DNA from: CAZUMH01 sp964621645
Lineage (GTDB): Bacteria; Zhuqueibacterota; QNDG01; JAGLOF01
Direction of reading: 5' to 3'
DNA: 5,747 nucleotides
Assembly: GCA_964621645.1 (NCBI GenBank)
Contig: CAZUMH010000144.1
Span: 1 to 5,747 of the forward strand
Each line of letters begins with the position of its first letter. Position 1 is the stretch's first letter. The notes below the pieces were generated by a model, which was given only the letters and a program-made list of their open reading frames with translations, ran no database searches and was not told where the DNA came from. This document shows, piece after piece, positions 1-5,747 of this stretch. Position numbers and translations under genes: made by a program.

Positions 1-566
1 CCTTTCGGGGGCCTCGGGTAAAAACCTCCCCAATTACTCAGGGGATTCTGGAAGAAAAAGGCTATATCGCAGACAGCTCAGTATGTTCCCAGCGTCTTGA
101 TCTATTCAGCTCGAATTTAATCAATCCTGGCTGGCTGGTGGCTCCGCGTCGACCATACCATCCTCATCCCAAGAGTGCATACCGACGTGGAAACAGAAAG
201 ATAACCGTTGTGCCGGTATCAGCAATGCTGCTGCCGTTCATTTCCGGCAGTCTCTATATATTCGGCCTCAATTTTATGAAAAGGTTCTTTCGTATTCTTC
301 TTGAGGAATCCCGTTCTACCGGAAAACCAATCGTCTATATTTTCCATCCTTCCGAATTCGCTCCCCAGAAAGGGTCGCACGCATACCATACATCATTAAA
401 GAGCATAAGATCGAGAGGATTCTATTTTCGCAGAAGATTCAAACTTCGTGTGGATGAGGAGACAAGATTCAGACTGACGGAGGATCTGATTAATTTTATG
501 AGGTCCTTTCCTGATGTTGAATTCATGACCATCTTTGATTATGTGAAACGGCGGATTTATGTCTAA
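1..566 (+). CDS. polysaccharide deacetylase (NodB-fold), C-terminal part, 5' end outside window
   Basis: The reading frame is open from position 3 to the TAA at 564-566, giving 187 visible residues; the N-terminus lies left of the window. NodB-family (carbohydrate esterase 4) enzymes remove N- or O-acetyl groups from glycans using a metal ion. Visible family marks are an FRGPRV motif at 3-20 (the FRxP motif that lines the active site), followed by a helix-like stretch and a G-Y-x-x-D-S-S-V segment typical of 'extreme end of the barrel' sequences. Next come ITVVPVS at 201-221 (the family's I-x-E-x-P-x-S strand) and FHPSEF at 342-359, where the His is the expected catalytic acid motif; many relatives read HPWE here. 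The metal-binding Asp-Asp and His-x3-His motifs would lie upstream and cannot be checked. A GTG at 138 opens a shorter frame, but the motif at 3-20 shows that the gene starts further upstream. Its stop overlaps the flippase start, pointing to a shared surface-polysaccharide operon. The substrate is unknown. Confidence 0.85.
   Translation, partial: FRGPRVKTSPITQGILEEKGYIADSSVCSQRLDLFSSNLINPGWLVAPRRPYHPHPKSAYRRGNRKITVVPVSAMLLPFISGSLYIFGLNFMKRFFRILLEESRSTGKPIVYIFHPSEFAPQKGSHAYHTSLKSIRSRGFYFRRRFKLRVDEETRFRLTEDLINFMRSFPDVEFMTIFDYVKRRIYV
549..566 (+). promoter_or_regulatory. overlapping stop/start with weak Shine-Dalgarno (translational coupling)
   Basis: The flippase ATG (559-561) lies inside the last codons of the deacetylase, whose TAA is at 564-566, so the two reading frames overlap by 8 nt. 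The only purine-rich stretch before the ATG is CGGCGGA at 549-555, a modest ribosome-binding site about 3 nt from the start. Ribosomes finishing the deacetylase are therefore likely to feed initiation of the flippase. No promoter is visible between the two genes. Confidence 0.55.
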
Positions 567-2064
567 TGAAAATCTTTCTGAACTGATCAGAAGGAACACT
601 TTTTACCTTTTAGCTCAAAAAGCGATAACTCCAATTATCACCTTTTTCGTGACGATCTATATCGTTAGAACTCTATCGGTGGATCAGTACGGTGTCTATA
701 ATCTCCTCTTCAGCATTATGGCCTATATTGGACTCTTTTCAAGTCTGGGTATGCTTAATATATTTAAACGATATATCCCGGAATTTTATGAAACAGGCGA
801 TTACTATAATCTGAAAAGACTGGTTCGGGGAGGGGTACTGCTCAGGGGAATATTGATTTTGATTTTCTGTGCCGGTATCGCCCTGTTTTCGGGATTCTTT
901 GCGAAACTGTTCCACATTCAGGGATATGTTCCTGAATATCTTATTTTCTCCCTGGGGATTCTTTTTTATCTGGAATCACAATTGGTGGGACTGACACTCA
1001 CATCCATATTTCTACATAAGTATTTTTCTCTGGCCCAGGGCATTTATGCTATCGTCCGCACCATTATGGTTTTGATTTTTCTTCACATGGGACTGGCCTT
1101 GCGGGGGTTAATTATTGCTGAAGTTATCGGTTTTATATTACTTTTCTTCCTGCAGCTTCACTGGTATAAAATGCATTTTGAAAGGGAAGGATCTCCCACA
1201 CCTCAGGCTATTTTTCCCTGGAAAAGGTTGCAGCGCTTTGGATTGCTGGCCTACTTCAACGAAATGGGTGAAGAAATACTTGAAGTAAGCACAGATTTTT
1301 TCATCATCTCTGCTTGTCTCGGCCAGACCATGAACGGTCTTTACGCCTTTGCAGTAAAAACAATGGTACTGATCTCACGCTGGATGCCTCACCGTATGCT
1401 CCTTGATCTCATAACTCCCATTTTCTACACACGGTACACGCAGACCCGTGAAGATAAGGATCTTGAGATGATGTTCAATCTTCTAAACAAACTCATCGCC
1501 TTCTTTTTCTTTCCTCTGGTTGCGGGTATTCTGGTTCTGGGCGATAAAATGATAATCTTTTTATTTACTCCCAAATACCTGCAGGCGCTTGACGTACTAT
1601 GGATAGTGGCGATTTTCAGCTTGTTAAATGGTTTCGCGACTCCTCTGGGGCTTCTGGTACAGTCGGTGGAAAAAGTCGAGATAAATCTTTACAGTAAAAT
1701 TTTTGCAGTATATAATCTGGTTGGTGACCTTCTGGTCGTCAATAGATATGGTATTATCGGAGTCGCGCTGGTAACAGGCAGCGCAGTATTCTTGAAGAAT
1801 ATTTTTATTTATATTATGATTAAAAAATATGTTCGTTTCAGGCTCGATTATATTTCATTAATTCGAATTTTTATAAACTCGGTATTGCTTGGGTTTGCTC
1901 TTTATCATCTGCGCTTCCTGGCAACAAATCTTGCCGGATTTTTACTCGTCGTTCTTGCCGGTACAATCATCTATGCTGGAATCGCATTTATACACCATGT
2001 TTTCAACGATGAGGAGCGTTCCGTTATCAATCGCATTGTAAAAAAACCTGTCATGAAGTTTTAA
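559..2064 (+). CDS. polysaccharide (O-antigen/EPS repeat unit) flippase, Wzx/MATE-like MOP superfamily
   Basis: This is a complete 501-residue integral membrane protein, the usual length for the family. Wzx-type flippases move undecaprenyl-linked oligosaccharide repeat units across the inner membrane to the periplasmic side. Long hydrophobic segments run through the whole protein, for example around residues 16-38, 46-66, 93-114, 124-150, 160-178, 183-200, 313-336, 343-366, 381-394, 399-421, 434-451 and 458-481. That is consistent with the 12-14 helices of the fold. Family-like signatures are the first-loop L-S-x-D-Q-Y-G-x-Y (39-47), G-x-Y-A-F-A-V-K (260-267), F-x-P-K-Y (336-340) and R-Y-G-I-I-G-V-A (396-403). 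In many relatives the residues just before the last motif read L-I-P; here they are V-V-N. The ATG at 559 is chosen because the protein begins there with a short polar, cytoplasmic N-terminus typical of the family; a GGCGGA purine stretch lies just upstream. The overlap with the deacetylase stop suggests translational coupling. The exact glycan cannot be told from sequence. Confidence 0.9.
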   Translation: MSNENLSELIRRNTFYLLAQKAITPIITFFVTIYIVRTLSVDQYGVYNLLFSIMAYIGLFSSLGMLNIFKRYIPEFYETGDYYNLKRLVRGGVLLRGILILIFCAGIALFSGFFAKLFHIQGYVPEYLIFSLGILFYLESQLVGLTLTSIFLHKYFSLAQGIYAIVRTIMVLIFLHMGLALRGLIIAEVIGFILLFFLQLHWYKMHFEREGSPTPQAIFPWKRLQRFGLLAYFNEMGEEILEVSTDFFIISACLGQTMNGLYAFAVKTMVLISRWMPHRMLLDLITPIFYTRYTQTREDKDLEMMFNLLNKLIAFFFFPLVAGILVLGDKMIIFLFTPKYLQALDVLWIVAIFSLLNGFATPLGLLVQSVEKVEINLYSKIFAVYNLVGDLLVVNRYGIIGVALVTGSAVFLKNIFIYIMIKKYVRFRLDYISLIRIFINSVLLGFALYHLRFLATNLAGFLLVVLAGTIIYAGIAFIHHVFNDEERSVINRIVKKPVMKF

Positions 2065-2105
2065 CAGAATCGGCATGATAATTGCGAAGATAGACTGTAC
2101 AGGAC

Positions 2106-2147
2106 CGCAGAAAGATTATTTGTATGGCACTGTTACATATCTTTGCG
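2106..2147 (+). terminator. weak hairpin after the flippase, possible terminator
   Basis: CGC at 2106-2108 and AAAGAT at 2111-2116 can pair with ATCTTT-GCG at 2139-2147, leaving a 2-nt bulge. TGTA (2121-2124) and TACA (2134-2137) can extend the stem inside the loop. The following sequence is A/T-rich (TATAATTTAATTAAT) but is not a clean run of T, so this is a poor intrinsic terminator at best. It could be chance structure, or structure overlapping the promoter of the next gene. Confidence 0.25.
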
Positions 2148-2153
2148 TATAAT
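2124..2153 (+). promoter_or_regulatory. candidate sigma70-type promoter for the secreted beta-helix/PKD protein
   Basis: A perfect TATAAT lies at 2148-2153. The best -35 candidate is ATGGCA at 2124-2129 (4 of 6 matches to TTGACA) with an 18-nt spacer. Transcription would start near 2160, giving a leader of about 120 nt before the preferred ATG at 2284. The intergenic position downstream of the flippase and before a gene with its own strong Shine-Dalgarno fits an independent promoter. A-T-rich DNA produces TATAAT-like boxes easily, so this stays a candidate. Confidence 0.4.
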
Positions 2154-2233
2154 TTAATTAATATCATATAGTTAAAGAGAAAGCAAGGAAGGCTGGACAA
2201 GGATAAGAATGAGTAAGATTTTCCCTCAAGACT

Positions 2234-2278
2234 GGAAGTTGCTTCCCGGCTCAAGAACCTCGGAGAGAAAACGGGGAG
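2234..2278 (+). promoter_or_regulatory. leader with two mutually exclusive hairpins, one masking the Shine-Dalgarno
   Basis: CTTCCCG at 2242-2248 can pair with CGGGGAG at 2272-2278 as a 7-bp helix (six Watson-Crick pairs and one G-U). This would bury the GGGGAG ribosome-binding site of the ATG at 2284. Alternatively GGAAG at 2234-2238 pairs perfectly with CTTCC at 2242-2246 across a 3-nt TTG loop, which would free the site. The two helices share 2242-2246 and cannot form together. I do not recognise it as a known riboswitch class. Helices this short can arise by chance, and if translation starts at 2209 this stretch is coding. Confidence 0.3.
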
Positions 2279-2283
2279 AAGGT
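2273..2283 (+). promoter_or_regulatory. Shine-Dalgarno that favours the start at 2284
   Basis: GGGGAG at 2273-2278 followed by AAGGT sits 5 nt before the ATG at 2284 and is the strongest ribosome-binding site in the window. The competing in-frame ATG at 2209 has only AAGG (2199-2202) at 6-nt spacing. Together with the signal peptide that begins at 2284, this decides the start call. Confidence 0.6.
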
Positions 2284-2361
2284 ATGCTGTGTACAGCGAG
2301 AGCCACAATTAAGTATATGTTATGGATCTGCCTTCTAGGATTTGCAGCAGGGCTGAAAGCG
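2284..2361 (+). other. Sec signal peptide of the beta-helix/PKD protein
   Basis: Residues 1-26 have a short basic n-region (Arg6, Lys10), a hydrophobic core (MLWICLLGFAAG, 12-23) and an L-K-A cleavage site before Asp27. The mature protein would begin DVYYLSPNG, which is where the conserved beta-helix family sequence starts. There is no Cys right after the predicted cut, so it is not a lipoprotein. Cys16 lies inside the hydrophobic core. Confidence 0.75.
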
Positions 2362-5300
2362 GATGTTTACTATCTTTCTCCTAATGGTTCCGATACAAAT
2401 CCCGGTACCCTGGCTCAACCATGGAAGACATTGAGTAAAGCGAACAAGAACCTTCAGGCTGGAGATATCCTCGAAATCAGGGGAGGGACCTACTTCGATG
2501 ATATCAATCCCTATTATTCAGGAAGTGTCACCGCTCCGATCATATACAGAGCGTATGGAAACGAAGCAGTCATTATAAGGGGGCCGGGACAGGGGAGTGA
2601 CGAAGCTGTTATCGCTTTGGGGTATCCGGGAACGGATGCTGGCTGGACTTCTACCAGTTATATCATCATAGAAAATATAACCATAGATCCAGTAAAAGCC
2701 AGTTATGGAGCAGCTATCTATGGCACTTCAACAAGCAACAATACAATCCAAAACTGCCGTTTTATCTGCTCCACACCTACGCCTCCGCGTAATCACGGAA
2801 TTCTTATCGGCGGAGCCAAATATACGCTTATTGATTCCAATGAATTCAGCGGTGACTGGGATATCGGCATTATTACTACTGCTTCACCAAAATTCACAAG
2901 AATTGTATCGAATAAAATAGAAAGACCGGTGGGAAGCTGTATCGACATTCAGACGAGTTACGGCTCAAACCAGGCCATGCTGATTCAAGGCAACCTGCTC
3001 ACCGGAAGCCGCACCGAAGACGGTATTCAGTTTGAACCGGATTATTCTCTCAGTTACGATAATGGATCCTGGCGGGGCGTGGTCATAAGGGGGAATGTGA
3101 TCAGCTACAACGCTGAGAACGGTATTGATTTGAAAGGTGCTGCTCATGTGGTAATAGAAACCAACATTCTATTTGGCAATACCGGTGATAACGACGGCAG
3201 CGGAAACATGGGTGGAGGACTGGGCGGTATAATGAAAGGCGATATCGGGCATACTCAGGCACATTCTATTCTTATCAGAAAAAATATTATCTATGACAAT
3301 TTAGGCGGGATTTCCATACCGAATTTCAAATGGGCTGTCGTGCAAAACACAATAATTGCTAACAACCGCAATCATGAAGCTCCGGACCGAACTGCTTCCC
3401 AGGTGGAAAATGGATCAACCGATTATCTCCGGCGCTTCCCAGGATTGGTCGGAATCGCTATAATAGAACCATATGCCGATGCATTTAGCAACTGTGTGAT
3501 AAAAAATAATATTATCGGGAATAATCATCAGGGGGAGATGGCTGTGCGCACAACTGCTTCCTTTGATGGAGCGGTAGTGGATGGCAATCTCTATTTTAAT
3601 AGCAGCAACGTGCGCCAGGCACTGGTGACTCAGGCCTGGAATTGGAAAACAGCAGATTTCCAGGCAGCAATAACCGCTTATCAGTCATGTTCGGGTTTAT
3701 CTGGCAAAGATGCTCATTCTCTTTCTGTAAATGATCCCATGCTTAAAGCCTCAACTTTAACCCCGGTGGGTGAGGGGCCGTATGATTTTTCTCTGCAGCA
3801 TTCTTCACCGGCCATTGATGCTGGACTTCCCCTGGCCTATACTGTTTCCTCAGGGAACAGTAAATTAATGCAGATTGACAATGCAATGGTTTTCAGTGAT
3901 GGATATGAAATCGTTCCCGGCGATACCATTGAAATAGTAGCCAATAAAGAAAAAGCTCAAATAACTCATATTGATTATGAATCAAACATCCTGACGTTGG
4001 ATCATGATGTACACTGGAGCAGCGGCGACGGCGTTGCTTTAGCGTTTCAAGGTGCTGCTCCTGACATAGGCGCGATCGAATCGGCTCAATCACTCCCAAA
4101 ATCACGAAATATCGAAATTTCTACTGTTGTCTCAGACACAGTAGGAGTGGTACCGTTTGCCGTTACATTTACAGCAACGGCTGAGGGGGGAGAGGGGGAT
4201 CTTTCCTTTACATGGACCAGTGGAGATGGTGCTGAATATGCCCAACATTCTCTTCAGTATACCTATTCGGATCCCGGAACATACAATGCTGTTATTACCG
4301 TTTCTGATAATGCCGGGAACACAGCAGAGAAGAGATTATCCATCACCGCTGTGAATAAACTGCATCTGGGGATCGCATCAGATGTCAGTGACGGTACAGC
4401 ACCCCTTACTGTTAATTTTACTCCTACCATTACGGGAGGCATGGGACCGTACACTTTTTCTTGGGATTTCAAAGATGGTTCTTCAGTAAAAGAAAAAAAT
4501 CCTGCTCATGTTTTTAATTCAGAAGGAGTCTTTGGTGTTACATGCAGTGTTAATGATATAGTCGGGCAATGCATAACCGATACGCTCTCCATATCTGTTG
4601 TAAAGGAAATGAGTACATCCATTAAGGCCTCAAGGGAGAAAGGTATTTTCCCTCTGCCGGCACTTTTCTCAGCAACAGTTACCGGAGGAGTGTCTCCTTA
4701 TCAATATACCTGGAATTTTGGTGATGGTGGAGATGTTTCTCATTCTTCCTCCACCGGACACACTTTTGCCAGAGAGGGGAATATCAACGTCACTCTCTCT
4801 GTCGAGGATGCCAACGGTCAATTTGCACTGGACACGCTTCAGATAATAATTGCCGCACCGCTGGAATGTAATCTGACGGCAACTCCCACGTCAGGGCCGG
4901 TACCGTTGAATGTCGATTTATCAGCGCATTGTACAGGAGGCTTCAGTCCCTACTCTTTCTCGATTGGGCAGAATGATGGTTCAGTGACAGAATCGAATTC
5001 AGCGAGTTACACGTTTCTTCATGAGGGTGTCCGCTCGGCATTCCTCAGTGTCGTTGATGCAGAAGGGAATACTTCACGAGATACTGTGCTGATAAACGTC
5101 TGCCAAGCCGTATCAGCTGTGGGTGTCAATGATGTACATCTGATGGATATTGATAATGTTATTACTGTTGCTCGAGCCAGGGCCGGAAAATGGTACGATC
5201 TTGAAGTGTATATCGATGATATATCACATTGGCAAGATTTGTCTTTTATTGATTTATGGTTTTCAGCGTCTTCCTATGCAGAAGGAAACATGGAAAACCG

Positions 5301-5747
5301 TGGTGGGGTGTTCCATTCTGATAAAAATTATATTATCAGTTTTTCTATTGCGGATGGGACTATCTGGGTAAAGCAGACGGAAGGGTGTAGTGACTGGTCA
5401 GAACTTACCGGTAAAAGCGGCATTTATTTGACAGATGAAAATGGACAGTATCAAGCATTTCAAAACACGGGGTTGGTCAAGGCTCGCATTCGTCTGCTTG
5501 ATTCAGTGGAAAATGGAGACTGGAATCTCAATGCCGTTGCGTATGACAAAAACGGGAATCCATCGCCCTTGTACCAAAATAATATTTTTGTACAGAACCC
5601 GGATAACACACCCAAGGCAACAATCCAGTGCATAGGGCCTGTTAATCGAAAACTTACGGTAATCCTTGAAATAGATAGGGATGTCTCCATTTTGCCAAGA
5701 GTGCTTAAATTCAGGGAAAAGGATCAGAGTATCACTCAAATAAACCT
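2284..5747 (+). CDS. large secreted right-handed beta-helix protein with four PKD domains (3' end outside window)
   Basis: The frame is open to the right edge with no stop: 1,154 full codons from ATG 2284. An in-frame ATG at 2209 would add 25 mostly charged residues ahead of the signal peptide and is less likely. Domains in order: signal peptide 1-26; a DUF1565-type opening (YYLSPNGSD at 29-37, then N-P-G-T, Q-P-W-K-T-L and G-D-I-L-E-I-R-G-G-T-Y); and about eleven parallel beta-helix rungs with an Asn ladder over 126-440. Helix-closing motifs follow: a W-x-F capping segment, SPAIDAG (508-514) and a small beta domain ending APDIGAIE (592-599). Then come four PKD-type domains (609-939) and an unrecognised region (940-1154). 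Beta-helix proteins of this kind include polysaccharide lyases, epimerases and adhesins; PKD domains usually mediate spacing, carbohydrate or protein contacts outside the cell. Export by Sec is well supported, but enzymatic activity is not proven. Position next to a glycan deacetylase and flippase suggests an extracellular polysaccharide as ligand or substrate. An anchoring or secretion-sorting domain may lie beyond the window. Confidence 0.88.
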   Translation, partial: MLCTARATIKYMLWICLLGFAAGLKADVYYLSPNGSDTNPGTLAQPWKTLSKANKNLQAGDILEIRGGTYFDDINPYYSGSVTAPIIYRAYGNEAVIIRGPGQGSDEAVIALGYPGTDAGWTSTSYIIIENITIDPVKASYGAAIYGTSTSNNTIQNCRFICSTPTPPRNHGILIGGAKYTLIDSNEFSGDWDIGIITTASPKFTRIVSNKIERPVGSCIDIQTSYGSNQAMLIQGNLLTGSRTEDGIQFEPDYSLSYDNGSWRGVVIRGNVISYNAENGIDLKGAAHVVIETNILFGNTGDNDGSGNMGGGLGGIMKGDIGHTQAHSILIRKNIIYDNLGGISIPNFKWAVVQNTIIANNRNHEAPDRTASQVENGSTDYLRRFPGLVGIAIIEPYADAFSNCVIKNNIIGNNHQGEMAVRTTASFDGAVVDGNLYFNSSNVRQALVTQAWNWKTADFQAAITAYQSCSGLSGKDAHSLSVNDPMLKASTLTPVGEGPYDFSLQHSSPAIDAGLPLAYTVSSGNSKLMQIDNAMVFSDGYEIVPGDTIEIVANKEKAQITHIDYESNILTLDHDVHWSSGDGVALAFQGAAPDIGAIESAQSLPKSRNIEISTVVSDTVGVVPFAVTFTATAEGGEGDLSFTWTSGDGAEYAQHSLQYTYSDPGTYNAVITVSDNAGNTAEKRLSITAVNKLHLGIASDVSDGTAPLTVNFTPTITGGMGPYTFSWDFKDGSSVKEKNPAHVFNSEGVFGVTCSVNDIVGQCITDTLSISVVKEMSTSIKASREKGIFPLPALFSATVTGGVSPYQYTWNFGDGGDVSHSSSTGHTFAREGNINVTLSVEDANGQFALDTLQIIIAAPLECNLTATPTSGPVPLNVDLSAHCTGGFSPYSFSIGQNDGSVTESNSASYTFLHEGVRSAFLSVVDAEGNTSRDTVLINVCQAVSAVGVNDVHLMDIDNVITVARARAGKWYDLEVYIDDISHWQDLSFIDLWFSASSYAEGNMENRGGVFHSDKNYIISFSIADGTIWVKQTEGCSDWSELTGKSGIYLTDENGQYQAFQNTGLVKARIRLLDSVENGDWNLNAVAYDKNGNPSPLYQNNIFVQNPDNTPKATIQCIGPVNRKLTVILEIDRDVSILPRVLKFREKDQSITQIN
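4108..5100 (+). repeat. four tandem PKD-type domains (protein-level repeat)
   Basis: Four Ig-like repeats of about 80-85 residues follow each other without linkers. PKD1 is residues 609-690, PKD2 691-773, PKD3 774-858 and PKD4 859-939, counted from ATG 2284. Each has the pattern G-x-x-P-x-x-V-x-F, G-G-x-x-P-Y-x-F/Y-x-W, a D-G core, a Y/H-x-F/Y-x-x-x-G turn, and a closing V-x-D/N-x-x-G strand. The core motif reads FTWTSGDG, FSWDFKDG and YTWNFGDG in the first three. The fourth is degenerate (FSIGQNDG). The DNA of the repeats is well diverged, so this is not a recent duplication. In secreted proteins such arrays act as spacers or binding modules. Confidence 0.85.

Noticed and set aside
138..566. 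GTG at 138 as the true start of a small protein
   Set aside because: The frame stays open to the left edge and carries the FRGPRV deacetylase motif at 3-20, so the visible part is the tail of a larger gene.
2125..2146. TGGCAC followed by TTTGC resembling a sigma54 (-24/-12) promoter
   Set aside because: The GG and GC dinucleotides are 19 bp apart, but sigma54 promoters need 12 bp, so the match fails on spacing.
2160..2283. A c-di-GMP (GEMM) or other known riboswitch in the leader
   Set aside because: The conserved GEMM core blocks were not found, and no other familiar aptamer consensus was recognised by eye. Only the generic alternative hairpins are reported.
2051..2308. Antisense open frame across the intergenic region (85 codons)
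   Set aside because: It overlaps the flippase end and the signal peptide region on the other strand, has no convincing ribosome-binding site or recognisable product, and is best seen as chance.
5460..5739. Two overlapping antisense open frames and other short frames inside 2700-5700
   Set aside because: All lie within the continuous beta-helix/PKD reading frame, whose domain content is clear. Their translations look like arbitrary shadow sequence.
1..5747. CRISPR arrays, tRNA or rRNA genes, insertion sequences, attachment sites
   Set aside because: No short regularly spaced DNA repeats, cloverleaf-like sequence, transposase coding region or terminal inverted repeats were seen.

Overview
The window is a piece of a bacterial surface-polysaccharide locus. 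All three genes are on the + strand: the 3' part of a polysaccharide deacetylase (NodB fold), a complete Wzx-like polysaccharide flippase, and the first ~1,150 codons of a very large secreted protein. That last protein has a right-handed parallel beta-helix followed by four tandem PKD-type domains, and it runs off the right edge of the window.

Organism: base composition looks moderate (mid-40s % GC by eye, not counted). Genes are dense, Shine-Dalgarno starts are present, and the secreted protein has an ordinary Sec signal peptide. Multidomain proteins combining a beta-helix with PKD domains are common in environmental Gram-negative lineages such as Fibrobacterota/Chitinispirillia, Bacteroidota and various candidate phyla. 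I cannot place the organism more precisely from the sequence, and no RNA gene or phylogenetic marker is present.

Layout: (1) Positions 1-566 hold the deacetylase C-terminus, cut by the left edge. (2) Positions 559-2064 hold the flippase; its start overlaps the deacetylase stop by 8 nt, so the two are probably translationally coupled in one operon. (3) Positions 2065-2283 are intergenic or leader sequence. They hold a weak hairpin, a good sigma70-like -10 box (TATAAT), and a leader that can fold so that the Shine-Dalgarno of the next gene is paired or free. (4) Positions 2284-5747 hold the secreted beta-helix/PKD protein, which has no stop codon in the window.

How the genes may work together (inference): the deacetylase modifies a glycan and the flippase moves lipid-linked repeat units across the inner membrane. 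The exported beta-helix protein could bind, cleave or epimerise a polysaccharide outside the cell. Its own likely promoter and leader suggest it is a separate transcription unit beside the polysaccharide operon. The most distinctive points are the possible RNA switch at its start codon and the unrecognised domain after the PKD array. No mobile element, CRISPR array, tRNA or rRNA was seen.
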